From Nocardia cerradoensis NBRC 101014 (GTDB taxonomy: Bacteria > Actinomycetota > Actinomycetes > Mycobacteriales > Mycobacteriaceae): a stretch of DNA of 34,630 bases. The stretch's first letter is position 1. The number at the start of each line of letters is the position of its first letter. The translations under genes were made by a program, and so were the position numbers. The stretch covers positions 1 through 34,630 of the forward strand of contig NZ_BAFW01000376.1 of the NCBI RefSeq assembly GCF_000308535.1. Reading direction: 5' to 3'. This document shows, one piece after another, positions 22,544-33,700 of this stretch. Under the pieces are notes generated by a model that saw only the letters and a program-made list of their open reading frames with translations, did not search any database and was not told the origin of the DNA.

Positions 22544-23107
22544 ATGCCCGTCACCACCCTGGACCCGGCCACCGCCCTCATCGTGATCGATCTGCAGCAG
22601 GGCATCGTCGGGCGGCCGCTGGCGCATCCGGTCGAACCCGTGATCACGCGCGCGGCCACACTCGCGCAGGCCTTCCGCGAACGGGACCTGCCGGTCGTGC
22701 TGGTCAACGTCGCCGGCACCCCGCCGGGGCGCACCGACGCCGGCGCGATGACCATGACCGATCTGCCGCCGGACTGGACCGCCCTCATTCCCGAGATGAC
22801 GCCGCAGCCGGGCGATATCCAGGTCACCAAGCACGCCCGCAGCGCCTTCGCCGGCACCGGGCTCGCCGACCGGTTGCGCGCCGAGGGAGTCACCCAGGTG
22901 GTGGTCGTGGGCATCGCCACCGGCGCCGGTGTCGAATCGACCGCCCGCGACGCCCACGAACAGGGCTTCCACGTCACACTGCCGGTCGACGCGATGACCG
23001 ATTCCGACGGCGAACGCCACGACCACAGCATCACCCACATCTTCGGCCGCATCGCCGAAACCGGCACCACCGACGACGTGCTCCAGACATTGGCGGCCCG
23101 CTCGTGA
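22544..23107 (+). CDS. Isochorismatase-like hydrolase family protein, Cys replaced by Gly
   Basis: A 187-aa alpha/beta protein; AAAGGA lies 7-8 nt before ATG 22544. Asp16 (IVIDLQQG) and Lys96 (VTKHARSAF) match the catalytic dyad of the isochorismatase/nicotinamidase superfamily, but the nucleophile position in GIATGAGVESTARDA is Gly129, where Cys is expected. Proteins with the Gly variant form a common subgroup of unknown reaction, so thiol-dependent amidase chemistry is ruled out; isochorismatase itself uses Asp without Cys. The TGA overlaps the next gene's GTG. Co-expression with MarR and an exporter suggests small-molecule detoxification. Confidence 0.85.
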   Translation: MPVTTLDPATALIVIDLQQGIVGRPLAHPVEPVITRAATLAQAFRERDLPVVLVNVAGTPPGRTDAGAMTMTDLPPDWTALIPEMTPQPGDIQVTKHARSAFAGTGLADRLRAEGVTQVVVVGIATGAGVESTARDAHEQGFHVTLPVDAMTDSDGERHDHSITHIFGRIAETGTTDDVLQTLAARS

Positions 23108-24507
23108 CAGCCGCCCCCGCCGAGACCGCGCCCGTCCGCAGCGACCCGTTCACCGCCCGCTTCGTCGGGCCGCTGCTGCTGGGTTCGACCCTCAACCCGA
23201 TCAACACCTCCACCATCGCCACCGCCCTCGTCGGCATCGGCGTCGACTTCCACCGGGGCCCCGGCACCACCGCCGTGCTCATCTCGGTGCTGTATCTGTG
23301 CAGCGCCGTCGCCCAGCCCACCATGGGCAAACTCGCCACCCTGTTCGGGCCGCGGCGCGTGTTCACCAGCGGGCTGATCATCCTCATCGCCGCCGGCGTG
23401 ATCGGCGCGGCCGCACCGGCTTTCGGATTCCTGGTGGTGTCGCGGGCGCTCATCGGCATCGGCACCTCGGCGGCGTTTCCGACAGCGATGGCGCTGGTGC
23501 GGCGGCGCGCCGACGACGCCGGGACGGGGGTCCCGGCGCGGGTGCTGGGTAATTTCTCGATCGCCGCGCAGGTCACTTCCGTGGTGGGGCTGCCGCTGGG
23601 CGGACTGCTGGCGGGGGTGTTCGGCTGGCGCGCGATATTTTTCGTCAACATCCCGCTCGCGCTGGTCGCGCTGGTGGCGACGCTGGCCGGTGTGCCGAAG
23701 GACGAACCGCGCCGCCGCGATCAGGGGTCGCTGCCGGCCGCGATCGACATCGTCGGCATCGGCCTGTTCGCCGGTGCGGTGATCGGCATGCTGACGTTTC
23801 TGTCGGACCTGCGCTCACCGCTGTGGTGGTTGCTGCCGGTGACGCTGGCGCTGGCCGCCACGCTGGTGGTGTGGGAGTGGCGGGCGCGCAGCCCGCTCAT
23901 CGATGTGCGGATGCTGACCCGCAACGGCGGGTTGTTGCGCACCTATGTGCGGCAGGCGGTGGTGTCGCTGGGCACCTACACCGCCCTCTACGGGACCAGC
24001 CAGTGGATGGAACAGGCCGCGCACTACAGCGCCTCCCAGGTGGGGTTGATCCTGCTGCCGCTGTCGGCGATCAGCATCGTCATCGCGCGCCTGGTGTCGA
24101 ATCGTGGCTGGGTGCGGGTGCCGCTGGCCGCCAGCGGTGCGGCGTTGATCGCGACCGGGCTGGTGATGGTGGTGATCACGCACGACTCGCCGGTGATCGT
24201 GCTGATCGCGATGTCGCTGCTGTTCGGAGTGGCCAGCGGCGCCAGCGGGTTCGCCAACCAGGCCGCGCTGTACGTGCAGGCACCGGCGCGGCAGGTCGCG
24301 GTGGCGTCGGGGTTGTATCGCACCTTCGCCTACATGGGGGCGATCTTCTCCTCCAGCCTGATCGCGCTGACGTTCGGTTCGGCCACCACCGACGCCGGAT
24401 TGCACGCCATCGCATGGGTGATCGTCGGTCTCGGTGCCATCGTCGCGCTGATGACGCTGCTGGACACCACGATTCCGGTCCGCACCGGCAAGGCTTCGCC
24501 GCGGTGA
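23104..24507 (+). CDS. MFS drug-resistance-type exporter (DHA2-like)
   Basis: A 467-aa membrane protein beginning at GTG 23104, overlapping the previous stop (GTGA). About 12-14 membrane helices are visible. MFS signatures: LNPINTSTIATAL in helix 1, GKLATLFGPRRVF (motif A, loop 2-3), a motif C-like LGNFSIAAQVTSVVGLPLGG in helix 5 and GWRAIFFVNIPLAL, which is diagnostic of the DHA2/EmrB family. It should export a cationic or amphipathic compound in exchange for protons. Last gene of the marR operon, convergent with the SRPBCC gene 1 bp away. Confidence 0.92.
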   Translation: MTAAPAETAPVRSDPFTARFVGPLLLGSTLNPINTSTIATALVGIGVDFHRGPGTTAVLISVLYLCSAVAQPTMGKLATLFGPRRVFTSGLIILIAAGVIGAAAPAFGFLVVSRALIGIGTSAAFPTAMALVRRRADDAGTGVPARVLGNFSIAAQVTSVVGLPLGGLLAGVFGWRAIFFVNIPLALVALVATLAGVPKDEPRRRDQGSLPAAIDIVGIGLFAGAVIGMLTFLSDLRSPLWWLLPVTLALAATLVVWEWRARSPLIDVRMLTRNGGLLRTYVRQAVVSLGTYTALYGTSQWMEQAAHYSASQVGLILLPLSAISIVIARLVSNRGWVRVPLAASGAALIATGLVMVVITHDSPVIVLIAMSLLFGVASGASGFANQAALYVQAPARQVAVASGLYRTFAYMGAIFSSSLIALTFGSATTDAGLHAIAWVIVGLGAIVALMTLLDTTIPVRTGKASPR

Positions 24508-24508
24508 C

Positions 24509-25465
24509 TCAGCGATAGGTGGCGATCAGTTCGGTGACGCGCTGCTGGGGCCACGGGCATCGAATCTCCCCCTGGGTGACGGCGAAGAACAGTTCGAACT
24601 GCACCTGCCAGGCGGCGAGCAATCCGGCGCGGTGCGAGGCGAGCCGGTGGGGCAGGGTGTGGGTGAAGTCGACCCGGGTGCCCAGTCGCGGATCGGCGAC
24701 GATCTCCCACCGCGCCCGGCCCGCCGGCTGCCCGTCGACCGACACCTCGTATTCCAGCAGCCGCGGCGGATCGCATGCGGTGACCGGTCCCGGTGCGATC
24801 TGCGGGTTCGTCGCGCGGACCGGTGGCATCGCACCGACGCGCGGCGACTGGTCCTCGACCAGGATCGCCCAGATCGTGTCCGCCGGCCGCCACACCAGAT
24901 CACGCGAAAACCGCAGCACCACATCGGATTCGGGTTCGGCGCCCGATTCGGCGCTGCCGCGGGCCAGCCCGAACTTCTCGATGTAGGCCTCCGCGCGTGC
25001 CAGCCATCCGGTCGCGGGGTCCTGGCTCACCTCGGTCTCGTCGAGGGCGGCGGTCAGGCTCGTCAGGCAGCCGTCCCATCCGGCGGCGGTGCGGGCGGCG
25101 CCCAGGCGGCCGGTCGGGCCGTCGCCGAGGGCGTGGGTGAACACCAGCCGGCAGCCGTCGCCGTCGGCGATCAGTTCGAATCGCAGCACGTCGCGGTTCC
25201 AGCGGAACATGAACACCTTCGGCGGATCGACTTCGAGGACTTCTCCGTCCCAGGTGTCCTCGATCGGTGCTTCGTCGTCGAAGACGAACCGCATCGGCGC
25301 GCCGGGGCGCAGTTCGGTGTGCACGGCGGCGGGAAACCACGCCGTCATCTGCCGCGGATCGCTGATCGCGCGCCACACGCGTTCGCGGGGGTGGGCGAAG
25401 CGGCGTTCGAACCGCAGGGTCGGGGTGCCGTCGATCGTGGTCAGTTCGGCGGACGGGTCACTCAT
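24509..25465 (-). CDS. Two-domain SRPBCC (AHSA1-type) protein
   Basis: A 318-aa protein. I use ATG 25465, which lies 8 nt from GAGGAG, in preference to ATG 25471, 2 nt away. Two START/AHSA1-like folds in tandem: residues about 10-165 (FERRFAHPRERVWRAISDPR, QMTAWFPAAV, CRLVFTHALGD, WDGCLTSLTAALD) and about 185-318 (VVLRFSRDLVWRPADTIWAI, GTRVDFTHTLP). The fold binds hydrophobic ligands in a deep cavity; in actinobacteria such genes follow ArsR regulators. The second domain lacks some typical residues (no WxGxxxxL). The gene overlaps arsR by a few bases and is presumably co-transcribed. Confidence 0.88.
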   Translation of the reverse strand: MSDPSAELTTIDGTPTLRFERRFAHPRERVWRAISDPRQMTAWFPAAVHTELRPGAPMRFVFDDEAPIEDTWDGEVLEVDPPKVFMFRWNRDVLRFELIADGDGCRLVFTHALGDGPTGRLGAARTAAGWDGCLTSLTAALDETEVSQDPATGWLARAEAYIEKFGLARGSAESGAEPESDVVLRFSRDLVWRPADTIWAILVEDQSPRVGAMPPVRATNPQIAPGPVTACDPPRLLEYEVSVDGQPAGRARWEIVADPRLGTRVDFTHTLPHRLASHRAGLLAAWQVQFELFFAVTQGEIRCPWPQQRVTELIATYR

Positions 25466-25823
25466 CGTCATCACTCCTCGCGGTCTGGGCATCGGTGGGG
25501 GTGGTGTTTTCTTCGGCGGCGGCCATGACGTCGAGGTGGCGGGCCAGCGCGTCGAGGCTGGTGTCCCACAGTTGCCGGTAGGGGGCCAGCCACCGGTCGA
25601 TCTCGGTCAGCGGCTGGGGTCGCAGCCGATACCAGCGGCGTTGGGCGTCGTGGCGGACCTCGACCAGCCCGGCGCCGCGCAGGATCTTCAGATGTTTCGA
25701 CACCGTCGGCTGCGCGAGGCGCAACTCCGTGACCAGTTCGCCGACCAGGTGTTCGCGCCGGCGCAGCAGGTCCAGGATTTCGCGGCGCCGCGGTTCGGCC
25801 AACGCCTCGAACGTAGATGCCAT
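25458..25823 (-). CDS. ArsR family transcriptional regulator
   Basis: A 121-aa winged-helix dimer: FEALAEPRRREILDLLRRRE, LVGELVTELRLAQPTVSKHL, KILRGAGLVEVRHDAQRRWY. There is no metal-binding Cys pair (ELCVCDL-type), so it is not an arsenic sensor; it belongs to the group adjacent to SRPBCC/AHSA1 genes, where the regulated product is the SRPBCC protein itself. ATG 25823 has no Shine-Dalgarno; TATATT lies 6 nt upstream, so the mRNA is probably leaderless. The operator candidate is 25825-25840. Its 3' end overlaps the SRPBCC gene. Confidence 0.92.
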   Translation of the reverse strand: MASTFEALAEPRRREILDLLRRREHLVGELVTELRLAQPTVSKHLKILRGAGLVEVRHDAQRRWYRLRPQPLTEIDRWLAPYRQLWDTSLDALARHLDVMAAAEENTTPTDAQTARSDDDE

Positions 25824-25824
25824 A

Positions 25825-25840
25825 TCGGCAATATAGCCGA
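25825..25840 (-). promoter_or_regulatory. ArsR operator with -10 box, leaderless start
   Basis: TCGGC (25825-25829), AATATA, GCCGA (25836-25840): a perfect 5-bp dyad directly upstream of the arsR start (25823). On the minus strand the centre reads TATATT, a good -10 box, with 6 nt to the ATG. The regulator would occlude RNA polymerase. Confidence 0.6.
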
Positions 25841-25863
25841 AACGGAATATAAAAGGAGGGCAT

Positions 25864-27075
25864 TCACATGCGCAGCGGCAGGCCGGCGCGGATGCGGTTC
25901 ATGCGATCCTCGTGCACGACGTGCGCGCGGTCGAGCAGCGTGGGCAGGTCATCGGCGCGGAAGCGGTGCACATATTTGTCCGGCAGCCCGGCCATGACCC
26001 GTTCCGAATCCAGCATGCGCGCGTACGTGCGTTCACGGACGGCCTGGTCGGCCTCGTAGCCCAAATCGAGGTAGCGGGTGGCGTAGCGGCGCGCTCCGGC
26101 CACCGCGGTCTGCGCGCGCCCGGCCGGGCTCCACAGCGAAACCACCACCGTCACCACGAGAATCGCGACGATCACCACCAGCGACCACCCGGTGGGGATC
26201 TCGGCCACCGGCACCGGGTCGCCGTCGTTGACGAACGGCACGCTGTTGTGATGCAGGGCGTGCAGGATCAGCTTCACCCCGATGAAGCCGAGCACGGCGG
26301 CCAGCCCGAACCCGAGATAGATCAGCCGGTCCAGCAGACCCTCGAGCAGGAAGAACAGCTGCCGCAAACCCAGCAGCGAGAACGCCGTGGCGGTGAACAC
26401 CAGGAACACGTTCTGGGTCAGGCCGAAGATCGCGGGAATCGAATCGAGGGCGAACAGCACGTCGGTGCCGCCGATCGCGATCATCGCCGACATCATCGGG
26501 GTCAACCGGCGCCGCCCGTCCACGATCGTGGTCATCGCGTCACCGTCGTAGAAGTCGGTGGTGCGCAACAGTTTCCGGGTCGCGCGCACCACTAACCCAT
26601 CACCGGAGTGGGTGTCCTCGCTCTCGGGGCGCAGCATATTGCCCGCCGTCACCAGCAGCACCCCGCCGAACAGGTAGAACACCCACGCGAACCGGTTGAT
26701 CAGCGTCGCGCCGAGGAAGATGAACCCGGTGCGCGCCACCAGCGAGATCACGATCCCCACCAGCAGCACCTTCTGCTGGGCGGCCGCGGGCACCCGGAAG
26801 GCAGTGAAGATCACCAGGAAGACGAACAGGTTGTCCACCGACAGCGCCTTCTCGGTGATGTAGCCGGCGAAGTACTCGACCCCCATCTCCGATCCGCCCA
26901 GCCCCCACACCACGAACCCGAACGCGATCGCCACCCCGATGTAGGCCGCCGACCACACCGCCGACTCGCGCAGTGTCGGCGAATGCGCACCGCGCACATG
27001 GAAGACGAAGTCGAACACCAGCAGCACGACGATCAGCGCCAGCGCACCGGCCCATGCCAGCAGCGGAACGGTCAC
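25864..27075 (-). CDS. TerC family integral membrane protein
   Basis: A 403-aa protein from GTG 27075 (GGAGG 5 nt upstream); the 29 codons before it are unconserved. About nine membrane helices. TerC signatures are clear: EYFAGYITEKALSVDNLFVF (acidic pairs in the membrane), LLVGIVISLVARTGFIFLGA and IGGTDVLFALDSIPAIFGLT. TerC proteins are metal-ion exporters (manganese or calcium, linked to metalation of secreted proteins and tellurium/phage phenotypes). The C-terminal cytosolic tail (about 330-403) includes GLPDKYVHRFRADDLPTLLD. I see no riboswitch before it. It starts 89 bp beyond the katG terminator and may share transcription with arsR downstream. Confidence 0.9.
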   Translation of the reverse strand: MTVPLLAWAGALALIVVLLVFDFVFHVRGAHSPTLRESAVWSAAYIGVAIAFGFVVWGLGGSEMGVEYFAGYITEKALSVDNLFVFLVIFTAFRVPAAAQQKVLLVGIVISLVARTGFIFLGATLINRFAWVFYLFGGVLLVTAGNMLRPESEDTHSGDGLVVRATRKLLRTTDFYDGDAMTTIVDGRRRLTPMMSAMIAIGGTDVLFALDSIPAIFGLTQNVFLVFTATAFSLLGLRQLFFLLEGLLDRLIYLGFGLAAVLGFIGVKLILHALHHNSVPFVNDGDPVPVAEIPTGWSLVVIVAILVVTVVVSLWSPAGRAQTAVAGARRYATRYLDLGYEADQAVRERTYARMLDSERVMAGLPDKYVHRFRADDLPTLLDRAHVVHEDRMNRIRAGLPLRM

Positions 27076-27163
27076 GGCGGCCTCCTGGGCGGCGAGGGGT
27101 CTCGGGTGACTGTAGCGTCCGCGCCCGCGCACTCGCGGCGATCGACATGCTCGCCCGCACATG

Positions 27164-27203
27164 CGGATGCCCCGCGCACCGGTGGTGGTGCGCGGGGCAT
27201 CCG
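27164..27203 (-). terminator. Strong hairpin terminator after katG
   Basis: Perfect 17-bp arms, CGGATGCCCCGCGCACC (27164-27180) and its complement (27187-27203), with a 6-nt loop, 12 bp beyond the katG stop. No T-run. It separates katG from terC. Confidence 0.85.
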
Positions 27204-27215
27204 GTCGTTACGGGA

Positions 27216-29440
<2,225 letters not shown>

Positions 29441-29476
29441 GGTATTTCCTTTCCGAGAGAGTGAAACGGGCTGTGA

Positions 29477-29917
29477 TCATGAGTTGGATCGAGACGTCGG
29501 CAGGGAACAGGAGGGGCACAGCCCCCAGTAGATGACCTCGGCCTCGTCGAGGACGAAGCCGTTGTCGTCGACGGCGGTCAGGCACGGTGCGTCGCCGACC
29601 GCGCAGTCGACGTCGGCGATGACGCCGCAGGAGCGGCACACCAGATGGTGGTGGTTGTCGCCGACGCGGGTCTCGTAGCGCGCGACCGATCCCATCGGCT
29701 GGATCCGGCGCAACAGACCGGCCTCGGTCAGCGCCCGCAGCACGTCGTATACGGCCTGATGGGAGACCGTGCCGAGGGTGCCGCGGACCAGGCCGAGGAT
29801 GGTGTCTGTGTCGGAGTGCGGGTGATCGGCCACAGCGGTCAGCACCGCGATCCGCGGGGCTGTCACCCGCAGCGCGGCCCGGCGCAGCATGCGCTCGAAA
29901 TCCGCCGTAGTGGACAC
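29477..29917 (-). CDS. furA: Ferric uptake regulator family repressor FurA
   Basis: A 146-aa protein, first gene of the furA-katG pair. Winged helix RAALRVTAPRIAVLTAVADH and TVSHQAVYDVLRALTEAGLL; metal sites His89-His91 (DNHHHLVCRSCG with Cys94/97) and a C-terminal Cys134-x-x-Cys137 (GLCPSC). In mycobacteria and Streptomyces such FurA proteins sense iron/peroxide and repress their own operon. Start GTG 29917 without a Shine-Dalgarno; CATACT at 29925-29930 lies 7 nt upstream, fitting the leaderless furA transcripts known in this group. katG follows 36 bp later. Confidence 0.94.
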   Translation of the reverse strand: MSTTADFERMLRRAALRVTAPRIAVLTAVADHPHSDTDTILGLVRGTLGTVSHQAVYDVLRALTEAGLLRRIQPMGSVARYETRVGDNHHHLVCRSCGVIADVDCAVGDAPCLTAVDDNGFVLDEAEVIYWGLCPSCSLPTSRSNS

Positions 29918-29924
29918 GGTCCGA

Positions 29925-29930
29925 AGTATG
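29925..29930 (-). promoter_or_regulatory. -10 box of the furA-katG promoter (leaderless)
   Basis: CATACT on the minus strand, 7 nt before GTG 29917. Directly upstream the AT-richer TTACTTGAATGAGT (29931-29944) carries an imperfect dyad and is where FurA would bind. Confidence 0.5.
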
Positions 29931-30102
29931 ACTCATTCAAGTAACCGGTAGGTGCGGATTTGAGAATCCAGTTTCCGAACATCCGGCCTCCGTCCGGGTC
30001 GCCCCGCGCGGTCTCGGGTGCCGCGGGGCCTCGATCGGACGCGGCGGATGCCGGGCAGGGCGGAGGACTGCACGGTTGTGTGTGTTCGTCGCACGGAAAA
30101 TC

Positions 30103-30129
30103 TGTGATCGTTGTGATTTCTGTGGTTTC
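30103..30129 (+). repeat. Three tandem 9-bp units
   Basis: TGTGATCGT, TGTGATTTC, TGTGGTTTC in direct succession. Iterated direct repeats like these are used by OmpR-type or SARP regulators, but the period differs from the 11 bp usual for SARPs. Between divergent furA and the NRPS gene. Confidence 0.4.
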
Positions 30130-30739
30130 TGATGCCGGTGACCACACCGAAATTCGGCCCCTGTCGGGGCTCGGTTTCATAACGACCGGCACGAAAACCG
30201 CGGCCCGCGATCGGGCGCGTCCTGTTCTTCCTGCATCCGAGCGGGCGAAAGTCCGACTATCTGGTACCGGGGCAACTTCGTAGTTATCAAAAAATTACTT
30301 TTTATCCGGGCGTGTCCGGCCACCGAATCTACCTACGACACACTGCCGTGAGGCTTCACGTGCCAGAAGGTGATCCGGTGAACGCGATGAAAACCAACGA
30401 TGTGGGTAACCCGCCCGCTCCGCCCGGCCCGCACGAGATATGCGGACGGCCCGGCGGCGGTGACGGCTCCGAACCCCGGGGTGGCGTCGAATCCGCGGAC
30501 CGGCGATCGCGCGATCACCGGCTTCGCCGCAAACGCAGGCACTGACCTTGCCCGACGGTCCACGGGGGCGGTGGCGCGGCGTGTCGGGGCGCCGTGACCA
30601 CCGCCTTCGCGCCCGGACGAATGTCCGCCCACAGCAACGCGGGCGTTGTTCGTCGCGCCTGAATACATTCCGGGCGCATATTTCGACCTGCTTCACGCAT
30701 TACGGCGAACGTCGTTTCGGCGAACGGTCCGGCGTCTTA

Positions 30740-30756
30740 TTACTGCGTCGAAGTAA
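30740..30756. promoter_or_regulatory. Dyad upstream of the NRPS start
   Basis: TTACT (30740-30744), GCGTCGA, AGTAA (30752-30756), 20 bp before GTG 30777, preceded by two CGGCGAACG repeats (30703-30711 and 30718-30726). This is the only AT-rich patch close to the start; an operator or -10 region is plausible. Confidence 0.4.
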
Positions 30757-30776
30757 AGAGATCCGATGGAGGACCG

Positions 30777-33700
30777 GTGACCCAATTCAAAAGCAACTTC
30801 GGCGGCGATCGACAGGCACCGAAGTCACCGCGGATCGGCGCAGCGCCACTCGGCGGTCACCAGGCATCCGGTACCGGAACACACGCACACGGCTCGGGAC
30901 ACGTATTCCCGCGCCCGGCCCCGGACGGCGTATTCAAGCTGACCGCGGCGCAGCGCGGAATATGGTTCGCCCAACATCTCGCGGGGGAGTCCCCGATTTC
31001 GGTGGCGCAATATGTCGAAATCGTCGGCGAATTGGATACCGACCTGCTCGTCGAAGCCTGCCGCACCGCGAGCATCGAATTCGGATCCGGTCATCTGCAC
31101 ATCATCGAGGTCGACGGCGAACCCTGCCAGTACGTCGACCACTTCCGCGGCGCCCCGGTCTCGGTGGTGGATCTGCGCCGCCACGCCGACCCGGTGGCCA
31201 CCGCCCACCGGCTGATGACCGAGGACTACGCGGCACCACTGGATCTGCTGCACGACCACCTCATGGTCTGCGTCGTCTACCAGGTCGGCGACAACCACTA
31301 CCTGTGGTATCAGCGCGCCCACCACATCGCCCTCGACGGCTTCGCCGCGGTGACCATGCTGCAGCGCATCACCGAGCTGTACAACGCGTGGCTGCGCGGT
31401 GAGCAGCCCAGCGCGGCCGCGGCGAAGGATCTGGCCGACATCACCGAACAGGACCTGGCCTACCGCGGGTCGACGCGCTTCGACAACGACCGCGCCTACT
31501 GGACCGAACATCTGGCCGGCGCCCCGCCGGTGGTGAGCCTGGCCGGTCGCGTCGGCAAACCGACCATCCATCCGGCGCTGGTCAGCGACGCGCTCGCACC
31601 CGAGACCGCCGCACTGCTGGATGCCGTGGTCGCCGAACGCAGCACCAGCGTGACACCGATCGTGGTCGCCGCCTTCGCCGCCTATCTGGCCCGGATGACC
31701 GGCAGCACGGAGGTGCTGCTGAGCCTGCCGGTGTCGGGCCGGCATTCGGCGATGCTGCGCCGATCCGGCGGCATGGTCGCCAACGTGGTGCCGCTGCGCG
31801 TGCGGGTCGGGTCCCGCAGCGTCGGCGAACTGATCGACGCCGTGCAGGGCGAGCTGACCAGCGCGCTGCGCCGCCAGCGCTACCGGCAGGAGGACATCTT
31901 CCGCGATATGGGCATCGCCCGCGACGAGACCGCCTCGTTCGGACCCGCCGTGAACCTGATGATGATCGACAACGACGTCGTCCTCGGCGACACCATCGGC
32001 CACCTGCACGTGCTCACCTCCGGGCCCACCGCCGATCTGTTCGTCAACATCTATCCCGGCGCCGGCCGCGACAGCACCCACATCGACTTCCAGGGCAACC
32101 CGAACATCTACCGCCCCGACGAACTCGCCGGCCACCACGGCCGTTTCCTGATGTTCCTGCACGAATTCCTCGCCCGCGGAACCGATCACCGCATCGACCG
32201 GCTGCCGCTGCTCGCGCCGGCCGAACAGCAGCGGCTGCTGCCCGTGCACGGCGACGACCCGGTCGCGCCCCGGCTGCTGCCCGACATCCTCGCCGACAGC
32301 GCCTACCGCCACCCCGCCTCCGACGCGATCGCCACCCCCGAGACCACACTGACCTACGGTGAGCTCGACACCCGATCCTCCCAGCTGGCCCGGCAACTGA
32401 TCGCGCACGGCTGCGGACCCGGCACCACCGTCGCGATCATGCTGCGCCGCTCGATCGACTCGATCGTCGCCGCCTGGGCCGTCGCCAAATCCGGCGCCGC
32501 GATCGTGCAGGTGGACCCCGAATATCCGGCCAAACGCATCGAGCACATGATCGCCGACAGCGGCGCCGGTGTCGGCATCACCGTCGACGCCTACCGGGGC
32601 CGGCTGCTGCACACGGTGACCCCGGTGGTGCTCGACGATCGCGGCACCGCCGCCGCCTGCCACAACACCACCGGCGCCCCGATCGGCGACAGCGAACGCC
32701 TGCGCCCGCTGCGCCCCGACGACCTCGCCTACATCACCTACACCTCCGGATCCACCGGCATCCCGAAAGGGGTGCAGGTCACCCATGCGGGGTTGGCGAA
32801 CCTCATCGCCGACCGCAGCGACGTCTGCGGTGTCGACGCCACCGCGCGGGTCTCGTATGCGCTGTCGCCGAGTTTCGACGCCTCGCTGGAACAGTTCCTG
32901 GTGTGCTTCGCCAACGGCGCGACCCTGCTGGTCGTCCCGCCGGAGGTGATCGGCGGCGACGAGTTGACCGAACTGCTCGCCGCCCAGCGCGTCACCCACC
33001 TCACCCTCACCCCGGCGATGCTGGCGACGGTGGATCCGCGGCAGCTGAGCGAGCTGCGGGTGGTGGTGGTCGGCGGTGACGTGTGCCCGCCGCACGTGAT
33101 CGAACGGTGGACCCACACCGCGGTGATGTTCAATGAGTACGGGCCCACCGAAACCACCGTCACCGCCGCCAGCGCCGCCGTCACACCCGGCGGGGATCTG
33201 ACCGTCGGCGGCCCCATCCGCGGAGTGTCGGCGATGGTGCTCGACCGCTGCCTGCAGGCGGTGCCGGCCGGGACCGCGGGCGAGCTGTATCTGGCCGGGC
33301 CCGGCGTGGCGCGCGGCTACAGCCACCGGTTCGCCGAAACCGCGGCCCGTTTCGTCGCCGACCCGCACGGCGAGCCCGGAGCCCGCATGTACCGCACCGG
33401 CGATATGGCGCGCTGGGTCGGCGACGGACCCGTGCCCGAGCTGGAGTTGCTGGGGCGCACCGACTTCCAGGTCAAGATCCGCGGCTACCGCATCGAGCCC
33501 GGCGAAATCGACGCCGCGCTCGCCGCCCACGCCGACGTCGACATCTGCGTCACCGTGCCGGTGCGCAACAACGCCGACACCACCGTGCTGGCCTCCTATG
33601 TGGTGCCGGTGCGCGGGCGCCACATCGACCCGCTGGAACTGCAACGCTTCGCCCGCGACACACTGCCGCCGCATCTGGTGCCCGCGGTGATCATGGCGTT

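Larger units (their letters stand above)
29945..30776. other. Large regulatory gap between furA and the NRPS gene
   Basis: More than 800 bp without a convincing gene; short ORFs (for example 30312-30545) lack motifs. Contents: a GCCCCGCG/CGCGGGGC hairpin (30001-30029), three 9-bp tandem units (30103-30129), an AT-rich patch (30286-30305), two CGGCGAACG direct repeats 15 bp apart (30703-30711, 30718-30726) and a TTACT/AGTAA dyad (30740-30756) near the NRPS start. No iron box of IdeR type is visible. Confidence 0.5.

Noticed and set aside
27076..27163. Possible manganese riboswitch (yybP-ykoY) before terC
   Set aside because: The leader is 88 bp to the katG terminator and shows no recognisable paired core; a Shine-Dalgarno and GTG follow directly.
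30312..30545. 77-codon ORF in the furA-NRPS gap
   Set aside because: Low complexity, no ribosome site, no motif and a composition like random GC-rich sequence.
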